DNA of 64,000 bases from Phycomyces blakesleeanus NRRL 1555(-) (Eukaryota > Mucoromycota > Mucoromycetes > Mucorales > Phycomycetaceae). Made by a program: the position numbers and the translations under genes. How positions within the stretch are numbered: position 1 is the first letter of the stretch; each line of letters begins with the position of its first letter. The notes beneath the pieces are model-generated. The model did no database searches. It saw only the letters and a program-made list of their open reading frames with translations, and was not told the origin of the DNA. The stretch covers positions 496,001 through 560,000 of the forward strand of contig NW_017265150.1 in the NCBI RefSeq assembly GCF_001638985.1. Direction: 5' to 3'. Below are positions 24,477-35,860 of the stretch, piece after piece.

Positions 24477-24734
24477 TTACATGTCATCAAACTGGCGAGC
24501 AAACTCCTCCAACTCTGCCTTTGTGGCCTTGTACTTCTCTGTCAGCTCCTCGAACTTTTGTTCCTTTTCAATCAACTCAGCCTCGAGTGCTGCGACCTTT
24601 TTCTCATTATTGACTGCATCGAGATCGGCCTTGTTGTAGCTGTCAAGGTGTAAGGACCAGTGTCAATAATCATCTCCTCATTTTTATATATATATATTTG
24701 CTTAATGGTAATGACTAGCTAAACACCCCCACCC

Positions 24735-24766
<32 letters not shown>

Positions 24767-25046
24767 TTTCCGTCTTACTTTGAAGATGTCTCGGTCAACT
24801 TGGACTCTGTGTCATCGAGTTTCTTCTCAAGGTTCTTGACGCGAGTCTGCAGGGAAGTGAGTTCGTGCTCTTTGGCAGTAATATCGGAAGTGAGCTGCTT
24901 TTGTCTGGCTTCGAGTTCATCACCACGCTGTCTGGCAGCTTCGGACTGACCACGAAGGGCTGTTACTCTCTATTGACTGCAGTTAGCATATTGTTTCAAG
25001 TGTATAATGATTTTGTTTTGAAACTTACATCCTTGAGCTTTTCCAT
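24477..25046 (-). CDS. short tropomyosin (123 residues)
   Basis: Three exons (25046-25029, 24969-24779, 24639-24477) encode 123 residues that form one coiled coil from end to end. The start MEKLKDRVTALR and the repeated heptads with Ala, Leu, Glu and Lys (LEARQKQL, LTSLQTRVKNLEKKLDD, ELTEKYKATKAELEEF) match fungal tropomyosins such as fission yeast Cdc8. Tropomyosin binds along actin filaments and regulates formin cables and myosin. Fungal forms are normally 161 or 199 residues, differing by one 38-residue actin period. This one is shorter by another 38. Neither intron (59 and 138 nt, the latter mostly CT repeat) has room for a missing 114 nt exon. A sporadic loss of one period is the simplest reading. 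Confidence 0.82.
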
Positions 25047-25528
25047 GATTTATGATTAGTAGAGAAATAAAGTAAGTTGAGATAAAAAGAGAGAAACAAG
25101 AAATAGAAACTAAAAAGAAATCCAGGAGAGCGTGTTTTATATGGGTTTTATTTGAGTGAATTTTATTATAAGAAAAAAAAAGAAAAAAGAAAAAAAAAAG
25201 GGAATGCGCGTGGGCTTTGCGAATGGATGACATGCGTCGGAAGTAAAGAGGCTTGGGACTCTTTCCTTTTCTGTCCTGGTAACATGGCATCAGCCAAATA
25301 AGAACATAACCCAGGGGCGGAGAGAAAGCAGACAAGCAAGAAAGAAAGAAATAGAAATAGAAATAGAAATAGAAATATAAGTAGAGGCTATACAGATAGC
25401 AAAAACAGGGGGAGCTATAAACTGCTCGGGTGTGAAAAATACTCTACACATTCTTTTATATGTATATATGTATATATGTATATATGTATATATGTATATA
25501 TCTATATATACATTACAACAATTCACCT
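25047..25528. other. intergenic, tropomyosin promoter and CSC1 3' flank
   Basis: This contains long A-runs (25170-25200), AGAAAT repeats (25343-25375) and TATATG repeats (25450-25500). The open frames here are shadows of these repeats. Confidence 0.55.
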
Positions 25529-27013
25529 TTAGGCTATCTCTGCCTCGAGGGCGGCGTTTGGTTTGCCACGACCTGGCGCTGTCAATGCTAATGCTTGCTG
25601 CAGCACTGAGCGGGGAATCTTCAGACACGCGCCAAGATCCCACCTGGTGAGTGTGACGTCAAATGGCATCCATACACTGCCATCCAAAGGCTTAATCAAC
25701 GACGGATGTTCATACGTCGCTATACCATCCCAAATCTCATTGGCCTCTAATCGAATCGTACTTGCAAGACTACCACTACTGCTATCACCACCATTACCAC
25801 ACTTGGTACCGTTGACGCCAGTATCGTTGACAACGCAATGTACTACACTCTTGATACTATCCATACATCCAAGTGCATTCACAACTAGCCCAGCTGTATT
25901 TACATTCGTGTTTGGGTTTGTGCCTGTGAGCACATTTTTGGGTGTGATTGTGGTCTCAGTTACGGTTGTGACTGTGCCTGTGGTTGTACTTGTACTTGTA
26001 CTTGTACTTGTGGTCATATTTGTGGTGATGGGGACTGGCAGTGGTGACAGTGGTGCCAGTACTGGCAATGGTGGCAGTGATAGGAGTGGCAGCGGCAGTA
26101 GTGGAAGTGGAATTGTATACCTTCGTTCTTCATCTACTTGAGGTGTAGCATACCGCCCATTCGCCCACCAGGCCTTTACGTACGAGATCTTCCAAATGTC
26201 ATCAACCCATCCCCACCATCCACTCGGCCCTGGTTTTCCAAAACTGCCGGCTTGCTTTGTCCCATCAAACCGACCTACATAAGGATGCTTAGACCGACGT
26301 CCGAACAGCCTCGAGAGTTTCCATTTGGCCCACAGGGTAATTACGATCAATGGCAAGAGCGCAGTGGCTGCGGCAGGCACTCCCTTGAGATAAAGCAAGC
26401 CTACCATTGTCAATTGGAATATGATCAAGCCGTCGCTGGTGTAGCGTGCCACGCGTCTGAAATGCCGCGCTCCGTTTGATTCATACCGCCGTATATAGCA
26501 GTACGCAAATTGGTGCTTGAAACATGCCAAGGCAAGTATATAGTAAAACAAGGCAAAGATGAGAATCAGAGGCTGGATCACAGAGTAAGTTGACGTGATG
26601 ACAAACACCAGGATGTGGTTGGGGTAGTAATAGTAAAACGGAAACGACCAAGGCGAGGTGAGCCGGCGCAGGATCCGGGGGGTCTTGGCCACCCAGGGAA
26701 GGGTGAGAAAGAAATGGCCGAATAGCTGGGATCCTAGTTGGATGAGCTCCATGGCATGTGTGCATGCATTGAATAGGATATAGTTCAAGAAAAAGTTGGC
26801 ACCCTGGGGTAAAGAGTTTGCTAGTAGCTGGGTCAATCGAGCAGGTTCGTACAGTACATCAAGCATGGTTGACAGGAAAGTTGTGCCGAGCAGAAAGACA
26901 ATGAGCACATTAAAGATCGCAAAATGGTAGTATCGGCCAAGAACACATTCCTCTAGTTCAGAGTAAGACACAAAGTCTTGTTGTTTTGAAATCTCTAAAA
27001 ATAATTGTCAATA

Positions 27014-27044
<31 letters not shown>

Positions 27045-29012
27045 GATGTTTGAGAAACACGGATATATATAAATAAAGGTATGCCATTTGATTTTAGTTC
27101 TGTTTATTTACCTAGCAATATCCATGGTAGTAGACTCATAAACAGTGTCACCAGAAGAGTCGGTAGAATATTCTGGATAAACGACCGGACCACAAGAGAG
27201 CTGTCCAGAAAATAGCGCAGAAAAGCGAAATGCTGGGACAGTGATTCGATCGAAGTCAGCCCGAGAATAAATGATATAGGAAATAACCAGAATACTGTCA
27301 ATGACCTATATTTTGTACATATATACATAAATATATAATATATTATAATCAATACAAGATCAAAATAACAATAACAATAATAATAACAAATAAAAATATA
27401 CGCATTTATAGTTATAGTTTATCTTTATAATACAAACCAAGGATTCTTCTTATTTACCACACAGCAACAAACACTGCCCACTGGCGCAATCTTCCCATTA
27501 ACTTGTCTTTTCGACCTCGTCTCAAGAGACTCGTCCACAGTAAATCGCGTGGTTCAGGCGCCATTCGGGTATCAAACACGCCTGGTTTCCAGGATGTCAC
27601 AATTTGAGCACATATCTGAGCGGAATGTGGTGATCTGTATCAAATGCATATATAAATAAATAAATAATATCAATATAGATAAAGGTAAAGGTAAAGGTAA
27701 AGACAATGATATATATCTATATATATTATTATTATTATTTTCTGTGCAAATAAATAATTAAATAAATGAATAAATAATATCATGCACATGCGAAAATCAC
27801 GCTCAATATATACATATATAAAACAAAAACAAAAAATACAAATAAACACATACGTACGTAAAGGTAACAAATGCTGTGCCCGTGGGTTGGTAATATTCTG
27901 GGGAAGCATTGGCATCCCGCAGCTGTTCGATCTCAGTGTCGGCAAGCGTGATATCGAGCATCAAGGTTTTGATGTGTTCTGTGAGCCCTAGAGGCTGTGT
28001 ATCCTGCAAGAGTCTGAGCCAGGAATCGATGTCCATTGCGTTCGGATATTTTGCATTTTCACGCGCAAGGACAATCAAGGATCGTTCCAAATCGTCCAGC
28101 CAGTGTTCTCGCCGGTCGAGTGCCCGGTCCAGAGCTTTACTAGCCCTTGCGCTGACCAGGGTCACTGACTCGACCGAGCCGACCTGGGCCATGGTGAAGT
28201 GATGCTGGAGCGAGGCTGGGTTCCGTAGCGGGTGTGGTACGTTTGTTATCAGGATCGATCGTTCCTGGATGGACGAAGACGGACCTTTGGCCTGTAAGAG
28301 ATAGAGGTGGTGCCAGTGGTTGACGAACAGAAGCCAGAGCCAGCCCAGGGCAACCGAGTAGCCAAAGAAGACGTGGATCCAGACGATGGGGTGGTGATCT
28401 GGAATGGTTGCTATGGAGAGATAGGCGAGAGTTGAGTTGCTGCGGAATTGATCGGTGGTGGTATCTGGAGAGGTGTCGTTAAGAGCCACGAGCGACAGTC
28501 CGTGTTTCCAGTCTGCGGCCGACGAACTGCCGGTCCAGTGAAGAGCGAGCAAGACTGGGCAGATGAGGATAGACTGGAAGGTGAGAAAATGAATGGCCAT
28601 CCGCAGAAATCGGAGGTACATTGTTGCGTCTAATCCGACTCGGCTAATAAAGTATGCTTCGTCTAGCCAGAACGTAGATGCAATCCATGCCAAAGGGCGT
28701 TTCGAGAGTGGCACAGCCGGAGATCTATATATATATATATATGTATTTGTATTTGTATTTGTATTTGTATTTGTATATGTGGGTTGTGTAATTTTTTTTT
28801 CTTCTTGATTTTCTTTATCTTGTTGATATTTAGTGTTTCTTGTCTTACACGGAGAGTTGTGTGCGTGGGGAAAATAGATACTGCATCGAGTCAATACGTC
28901 TAAAAGTCTCAAACAAAACAAGACACACAATGGATATCGAACATGAGATGCCAAACGTTGTTGACAGACCAAGTAGTGTGGGTACATAATAGGCGGTCTC
29001 GATGGTTGCCAT
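25529..29012 (-). CDS. CSC1/OSCA-like (DUF221, RSN1_7TM) calcium-permeable channel
   Basis: Five exons (29012-28849, 28724-27858, 27634-27458, 27305-27112, 26994-25529) give 955 residues. The order is: an extracellular/first TM segment, an RSN1_TM region, a cytosolic PHM7-type domain (from about 230, with SILITNVP, then GTAFVTFTSPHSAQ), and then the 7-TM RSN1 core with FFLNYILFNACTHAMELIQLG. The family forms osmo- or mechanosensitive cation channels in the plasma membrane (yeast Csc1, plant OSCA). The C-terminus has a Thr/Pro-rich low-complexity segment and ends with a YEHPSL-PLDGSVWMPFD block like the PHM7 extension. Several paralogues are usual in fungi, so orthology to a named gene is not claimed. 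The start is the first ATG in a phase-matched first exon. Confidence 0.87.
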
Positions 29013-29853
29013 GACTATATATGTGTGTATATATATATAAATATATATATATATATAAAAACAAATATCGACTATAATTGATAAATTTTTATAAAGAATG
29101 GAGAGAAAAGCAAAGACAAGGGTGATGGAATGAATAAGTTCATTATTATTTTTTCTCTCTTACAAGCAAGTTAATTTTTTGTGCTTTTATTTTTGTTTAT
29201 AAGCAAAAGGATATTTATACAAATTTATACATATTTATATTTATGTATATTTTAGTTAATTAACCATACTGAGCCATTAGCCTTTAGAGACTATACATAT
29301 ATGTGTGCGTGTAATTCACAAGAAATGGAAAGAATAAGAATAAGAATAAGAATGAAATGAATGTAATAGAGGGAATTTCTTTCTTTCTACACTAAGCTAA
29401 GCTAAGCTACGTTACATTACATTACATTACATTAAATTAGACCAGGTATATATATTAATTATATATACACACTTTAGTTTCAATTGAAACCAGATATTTA
29501 AATGTATCTTTTTTCTTTTTGATAGATAAAAGTGAAATAAGTATATGATACAAACAGAACAAAATAAAACAGAGAAAATAATAATAATATGAAATAAAAA
29601 GACAAGAAGGTAAGTAAAATCTAAGAATATGATAAAGAAGTATAAGATGAGTTGATATAAGCTATCTTTGTTTTTGAGTTGAGGGAGTATTTTTTTTTGG
29701 TAAGATAATTTTTTGTTCTCACACAAACAAGGAAGAAATATATATATAATGTATATGTATAATTAATTCTCTCATTTTTTTTTGGTTTTTGGTTGGTTTT
29801 TCTTTTGGGTGGTCAAGTCAGTCTGGTCAGTCTGGTCAGTCTGGTCAGTCTGG
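29013..29853. other. intergenic with repeats
   Basis: This holds TAAGCTAAGC and TTACA repeats near 29390-29435 and a long AT-rich tract. A 9 nt repeat (TCTGGTCAG, four to five copies, 29818-29858) runs across the stop codon of the kinase gene. No gene is seen. Confidence 0.6.
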
Positions 29854-30979
29854 TCAGTAGCCTCGACGTCTCTTTTCACGCTCTGCCATTCTGCCTGGTG
29901 GTTCGGGGGACAGGACAACAAGATTGGCACGCTCATTTGAAGACGGGTGAGTGACATGATGGACGTGGTGAGCACCAGGCGCATCCACTGTACAGACATC
30001 TTCATCTCGGACCCAGCTGTCTTTCATGAGATCCTGCAAGGTAGTTCGTTCGGCTGGATCAAGACTGATAATTGAGCCAATTGCAGGGCGACATTCACGA
30101 GGAAGGAGCTTAAGGAGATGTGCTTTCTGGAGCTGGGGGTTTGAGCAGTAGGCACGGAAGGAGGGATCTCGGGCATGAGGTGCACGCCATGGAAAACGGC
30201 GGATCGTCATGCAAAGAAAGATGATTGCACAGGACCAGATATCACTCTGTCTTGGATCATAGGTCGGCTGAGTGTATTGCTCAGGCGCAATGTAAGGGTC
30301 GGATCCATAGATACCTTTAGGCTTGATTTAGCATTCATTTCTCGAGATCAACCCATCATCTTTAAAAATTACCTTTGGACCGGGTAATGTTTGTCTCAAA
30401 AGGACATCGGAATACGGTCGAACAGCCAAAATCGATGATCTTGAGTGTCCCGAGGGGAGAAAGGACAAGATTATCCAGCTTGAGATCTCGGTGTGCGATC
30501 CCAAGGCCGTGCAGGTATTCGACACCACGAAGCAATTGTCTGAAAGTGCAGGCAATTTCCTGGCGTGACATCATTCCACTCATCACAACGTTGAACAAAT
30601 CGTTTGGACAATACTCCATAATTTGGTAGAATTGTGGACCGTCCTGAATGAGGTCGAGGGTTTGAATGACGTTGGGGTGATGGAGTGCCGATCCAATACA
30701 AAATTCGGCCGTCACCTTCTTTATATAGTCTTTTTCACTTTCTTGGCTCAGTCGACTTCGGAAATGCTTCACCGCTAGTGAATTATTGTCACGTCGGATT
30801 AGTCGCACTGACCCACCAGCTCCTTTGCCAATAAAACGACCTAGATTTTTTTTATATATATAATTTGCTTGATAAGAATCTTCTCAGAGGTTTACAAAAT
30901 AGATAAGGGTGAAATATCTTATGATAAGGATAAAGATAATAAAAATAAAACAAATCTATGATAATCTTTTATATATATC

Positions 30980-31018
<39 letters not shown>

Positions 31019-31632
31019 CATATATACAAATTTGTATGTGTGTGTGTGTGTGTGTCCATGTATAACATATTATATATAAAAAAATCAAGTGCCTGAAAAT
31101 GTAATATATATATATATATATATATAATGATATTTCCAAAAAAAAGAAGGTTTGGTTTGCAAGATGACTTACCCCATTTGCCGTAGCGGCTCTCGATATT
31201 TTGGCGGAATTGATTTCCAAAGTCTGATCGCTGATCTTCCTCGGCCAAGGGACTAAAGAACTGCCGCAGGTCTGACCAGATGAGAGAATCTTTTGGTTTT
31301 GGGCGGTGGAAGTGCGTTTCATGGTAGTGGTTGTTGTACTCTGGCTTTTTGAAGATGAATTGGATAGGTAAGCCCGGGCTAGGTAAAGCAAGGGACGAAG
31401 GAGTTGAAGAGGTAGAGGAGGATGATGAAGAGGAAGAGGAAGAAATGGCTGGTGAAGGTGGTTTGGAAAAAGAAATGGCTTTCTGTAGACGACGGGCGAG
31501 ATCTGACAAGTCAACTGGGGCAGCTGATGAAGGTGTCGTTCTGGAAGCGACAGCAGGACAAACCGTAGGGCTAGAGGGCACAGAACGGTCTGGAGTCATA
31601 AGCCCAACAGGCTGAACTACAGGCGAAAGCAT
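29854..31632 (-). CDS. Hal4/Sat4-like (NPR/HAL family) serine/threonine kinase
   Basis: Three exons (31632-31173, 30840-30373, 30314-29854) give 462 residues. After a Ser-rich N-terminus of about 150 residues comes [17 protein letters not shown] (P-loop). The ATP lysine is K178 (LAVKHFR), the catalytic loop HRDLKLDN starts at 270, DFG is at 290-292, and [11 protein letters not shown] is the activation segment end. [17 protein letters not shown] and EYCPNDLF are diagnostic of the fungal Hal4/Hal5/Npr1-related group. These kinases regulate stability of plasma membrane transporters such as the potassium carrier Trk. The tail is short and basic (REKRRRGY). It is divergent with an arrestin gene, a plausible functional neighbour since Npr1-type kinases act on arrestins. 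The ATG at 31632 is the first in frame. Confidence 0.88.
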
Positions 31633-32618
31633 CGCAAGACCAGAAAGAAAGGAAAAAAAAAGGGAAACCAAAAATCAAGAGGTATGTATTTTCTTTTCTT
31701 TTTCTTCTTTTTCTTTTAAAACAAAAATGACTTTATACAGTAGAATATATTCCTTGACGTGAGAAAGCTAAAATAATGATAATAATGATAATAAAGCAAA
31801 TGAAGAAAAAAGAGTTGGTGCTTTAAATACCATCCTTAGAAAAATTGGCAATTTGCAAGTCAAGATTTTTTTTTTCTTATTTTGTGTGTGTGTGTGTGAA
31901 ACCGTCGTCCCAGAGTGTTGTATCGTGCAAAAGGGTATACAGCTATTAAATACTGTATACTAGATACTAGATACTAGATATTAGATATTAGATATATTTA
32001 TAAAGTCCAATTGAATCATTGTGTTATGAGACAAAAGAGGGGGAGGGCTGGACGGAGCATTTTTAATGTATAATATATATTTTTAACAAGGGGAACTAGT
32101 AGTATTTTACTTATTTCAAATATTTTGGTTCTACAAGTGCTAAAAGCTTAGCTTTGTGTTTTTGTGTTTGCGTCACACAATTTTGTAATTTGAAAGAAGC
32201 TCTGTTGACAGTGCGAGTCATGATCCTCAAGTACACATGTACACATACACATAAGTATATATTTGTGTCTGTATCTAAAATATGAATGTGAATGTAAATG
32301 TAGATGTAAATGTAAATGTACAAAAGGGCTTGTGCACTATAATAGGCTTCTACCTCTATCTCTTTATGCGGAAACCCAAATAAAGATATCCACACAGTCT
32401 TCAGGGGGAGTAGGTTCCTTTATTCTTTTTTTTTTATTTTTATTTTATATATATATATATAAAAAGGGACTGCCAAACCTCCTGCAGAATCAAGGACTAC
32501 AAAAAGCCCAACAGTAAGACAATGAAAGGGTTTTTTTTTAAAAAGAAAATTATTTATTTATCTTACAAGAGGACTATATATTTTATAAATAAATATATTT
32601 TGTGTGTAGAAACAATTA
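31633..32618. promoter_or_regulatory. divergent promoter region, kinase and arrestin genes
   Basis: This holds a TATATAAAAAGG box ending near 32466, and downstream of it a likely 5' UTR intron (GTAAGA at 32514 to TAG at 32609) ten bases before the arrestin ATG. Other content is GATACTA/GATATTA repeats (31970-31995) and GT repeats (31885-31898). The intron is inferred from consensus only. Confidence 0.45.
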
Positions 32619-33351
32619 ATGTTTTGCCGGTCATTGTCGCTGGTCCTTTTGGAAACCACCGTTTACTTGCGTGGACATCCAAGAGACACCCAGACGACAA
32701 ATCTCCTCCGTGGCTTTGTGCGTCTGGAACTAGCCCGTCCTATTGTCGTACATGCGATCACCGTGCAGTTGGTTGGCACGGCAAAGACACTGTGGCCAGA
32801 AGGTAATAGACCAAAACACTCTAAAAAAAATCTAAAAAAAAAATAAAAAAAAATACACACATTCTTTCTTTCTTTCTTTCTTTGCTGCTGTTGTTGTTTT
32901 CTGTTGTTTCTGTTGTTGATTGGTCTTACAAACAATAAAGTAATATTGTTTATGAACAAGCCGACCACTGGGACAAACAAGTCCTGGTAGATTCAACCCT
33001 CCAGGTGTCTTGTACTCCACAACAACTCGGAAAGGGCACCCACAGATTTCCGTTCGAAGTGCTCTTGTCAAATGCCTTGTCCGAATCAATCGAGTGCAGC
33101 TACGGTCGGATCTCATACAAGCTCCATTGCCAGGCTCTCGTCAGGGCGTTTCCCTGGCCGTGCCTCTTACCTCTGCGCACAAAAATCCCAGTCGAATTGG
33201 TCCGCCTTCCGCCCACAGAGGGCCCGAACTCTGTCAGTCTGACCCGCGTCTTGGGCAATAATCACACTCTTGCTGTCACAATCGAGACTACCAATCTTGT
33301 CCCAGGTGCATTGTTGCCTGTTTCTTTGTCTCTCCAGACCTTATTGTCTTT

Positions 33352-33382
<31 letters not shown>

Positions 33383-33928
33383 TCATCATCATCATCATCA
33401 TCATTATCTAATAATCAGAATAAGAATACTCCTTTGGTACTAACTAGCCTTACAGTCAAACTCATCGAACGACAAAGAATTCGTGCTCCTGCCCATTATA
33501 CAACCAGACTCCATCACCACCAGATCACTCTTACTCCCCACAGTCCATTCACAAGTCCCTGTCAAATCAAACCTTCTGGCGACCAAATCAATGAAACCCG
33601 CATTCTCTACCGCGTTCCATCCAAAGAATCTCTCCTACTCCACACCTCCAGCACAAATCGCAATATGCGTGTCCGTCACTGGCTTCAGATATTCATGTCC
33701 TTTGTCCTTCCGGACAATACCTTACACGACATAATGGTAGATACCCCCGTACTCGTCTTACCAGGAACCCTACACGATCCCTCCTCCTTCAGTTTACCGG
33801 TTTACCAACCTACTGCCCCATCACTCCGTTCACCCTCGTCAACTTACCCCTTTGGATGGCTAACCAGACTTATTTCTCGAAATACAAAACCCCTCATCAT
33901 TCCTCCCCATTACACTACTTATCAATAA
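32619..33928 (+). CDS. alpha-arrestin-like protein
   Basis: Two exons (32619-32802, 32961-33928) give 383 residues. The N-terminal arrestin sandwich is seen in VYLRGHPRDT, LLRGFVRLELARP, ITVQLVGTAKTLWPE and, after the intron, the KGTHRFPFEVLL strand and YKLHCQALV. A second sandwich begins about residue 205 with LAVTIETTNLVPGALLPVSL and continues through LTSLTVKLIERQRI. A Thr/Ser microsatellite tract (about 233-255) interrupts it. Alpha-arrestins recruit Rsp5-type ubiquitin ligases to transporters; a clear PPxY motif is not visible, so the ligase link is uncertain. The acceptor at 32960 (AACAAG) is preferred because an earlier AG at 32940 leads to a stop. Confidence 0.78.
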
Positions 33929-34429
33929 TCTTATATCCTAATAATCCTAATAATCCTAATAATCCCAATAATCCCAATAATCCCAATAATAATAAAAGAT
34001 CTCTTTTTTTTTCTTTTACACTTTTACACCATTATTATATCCATATATATATATAAACACTTATCTATGTAATGTCATGCCATGTCATGTAATGTATGTA
34101 ATATCTAAGGTAAATATTTTCTTAAATGTACTTTTTTGCACAAGAAATGCAACCCAAAATCTTATAATATGTGATCATCTGCTATTGTTTCAATTCTGGC
34201 TGCATTAAACATAGTAACGATCACTGTGGCTGAGATCAATTAATCAATCCCACTTGCTCTCTCTTTTTATTCACGATACCTTTTTTTTATATTGTGTATA
34301 TATATATATATATATTTATTTAATAATAAAAATAATTATTAAAAAAAAATCAAATCAAATCAAATCAAATCAAATAAATAAATAAATAAATAAAATTAAA
34401 ATGAATCAAAGTTCAGCCCACCCGAAGCC
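33929..34429. other. intergenic between arrestin and MTU1 genes
   Basis: A 9 nt repeat (CCTAATAAT, drifting to CCCAATAAT) occupies 33938-33990 right after the arrestin stop. ATCAA and AATA repeats (34350-34395) precede the next start. No gene is seen. Confidence 0.6.
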
Positions 34430-35551
34430 ATGGCTAGCCTAACGAGATTCCTAAACTTTGCAAAGAAACGACCCTATTCATCACTAACCAGACCAACAAA
34501 AGTCATGATGGCCATGTCAGGTGGAGTGGACTCTAGTGTAGCAGCCGCCTTACTACACAAACAAGGCTACCAAGTTGAGGGAATCTACATGCGCAATTGG
34601 GATACTGCTGATGAGCGAGGCGTGTGTACCAGCACAGAAGACTGGAAGGATGTCCAGCAGGTGTGTGCCACGATTGGAATCAAATGTCGCCAGATCGACT
34701 TTGTAAAACAGTACTGGCAAGATGTGTTTTCCCAAACCCTCGAAGACTATGAGGCCGGGCTCACTCCAAACCCTGACATCCAATGCAACCGGTCAATCAA
34801 ATTCGGCGCCTTGCTAGACCAGCTCCCACAAGACACACTCCTGGCCACCGGGCACTACTGCCGCCAACAAGCAGACGGGCGTCTGCTGCGTGGACTGGAC
34901 CCTACCAAAGACCAATCGTACTATCTATCGACAGTGCCGTCCCAAGCTTTGCAAAGAACGATTTTCCCCTTGGGCGAATTTACTTCCAAGTCGCAGGTCA
35001 AGCTTCTTGCTGCCCAACTTGGCCTCCATGTGGCACAAAAAAAGGAAAGCATGGGCATTTGTTTTGTTGGACAAAAGCGCCGGTTTGCCGACTTTCTGGC
35101 CCAGTACATTGACCAACCACCAGGCCCAGCCGTGGATCTGGAAGGTAAACCGATCGGACAGCACAAGGGCTTGTTTGGCTACACTATCGGCCAATCATCC
35201 CATATCCACCATGGCCCCCACCGATGGTTTGTGGCTCAAAAGGACATGAAGACCAACACCTTGATTTGTGTGCCTGGTTCAACACACCCTGCGTTATTTC
35301 ATCAAGGCTGCATCGCCCGAAACTGGGTGTGGATCAATGGTCCCCAGCCAATTGAGAGAGTGGATTGTCAGGTTCGGTACCGTCAGGCTGCAGCAAAGGC
35401 TAGTCTGACGCTCGAAGATGATGGCCGATATAAGATTATGTTTGATGAGCCAGTGCGGGCAATGGCACAAGGCCAACAGGTTGTTGTGTGGGATAAAGAC
35501 TGGTGTCTTGGAGGAGGTGTGATTGAAGATATTTTACCAGCACTGTCATGA
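34430..35551 (+). CDS. SLM3: mitochondrial tRNA-specific 2-thiouridylase (MnmA type)
   Basis: A single exon encodes 373 residues, the normal MnmA/Mtu1 length. The PP-loop ATP motif SGGVDSS is at 30-36, the first catalytic cysteine lies in PNPDIQCNRSIKFG, and the second in KESMGICFVG. LATGHYCR, LRGLDPTKDQSYYL and the C-terminal beta-barrel VRYRQ also match. The enzyme thiolates U34 of mitochondrial tRNAs for Lys, Glu and Gln using persulfide sulfur. The first 22 residues, rich in Arg, Lys and Ser (FAKKRPYSSLTR), look like a mitochondrial presequence. It is one of only three protein genes here without introns. The symbol is the yeast name; animals use MT-U1/TRMU. Confidence 0.95.
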   Translation: MASLTRFLNFAKKRPYSSLTRPTKVMMAMSGGVDSSVAAALLHKQGYQVEGIYMRNWDTADERGVCTSTEDWKDVQQVCATIGIKCRQIDFVKQYWQDVFSQTLEDYEAGLTPNPDIQCNRSIKFGALLDQLPQDTLLATGHYCRQQADGRLLRGLDPTKDQSYYLSTVPSQALQRTIFPLGEFTSKSQVKLLAAQLGLHVAQKKESMGICFVGQKRRFADFLAQYIDQPPGPAVDLEGKPIGQHKGLFGYTIGQSSHIHHGPHRWFVAQKDMKTNTLICVPGSTHPALFHQGCIARNWVWINGPQPIERVDCQVRYRQAAAKASLTLEDDGRYKIMFDEPVRAMAQGQQVVVWDKDWCLGGGVIEDILPALS

Positions 35552-35860
35552 TTTGTGAGAAAAGCTCCCCTAATGTAATCCAGATCCAATGAGATATATA
35601 TATAGATATATAGATATATAGATATATAGATATACAGATATATAGATATATAGATAGGCAGATGTACAACTAGATAGCTAGATAGAAGGCTAATTAATAT
35701 TCTTTGAGCTATTAGACATAGCTCTAATAGTAATGGTGATAGTTGAGTGAGATCATTGCATTATGTGCATTTGTATAAAGAAAACAACGACAACAACAAC
35801 AATGTATAATTCAGTTCAGTTCAGTTCAGTCCAGTCCAGTTCAATTTGATTAGATTCGAT
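35552..35860. other. convergent 3' intergenic region
   Basis: GATATATA repeats (35590-35660) and CAGTT repeats (35810-35840) lie between the facing ends of SLM3 and SCS2. No gene is seen. Confidence 0.6.

Noticed and set aside
32803..32960. A frameshift in the arrestin gene
   Set aside because: The first candidate acceptor (32940) gave a stop, but the AG at 32960 joins WPE to ADHWDKQ in frame, so the gene is intact.
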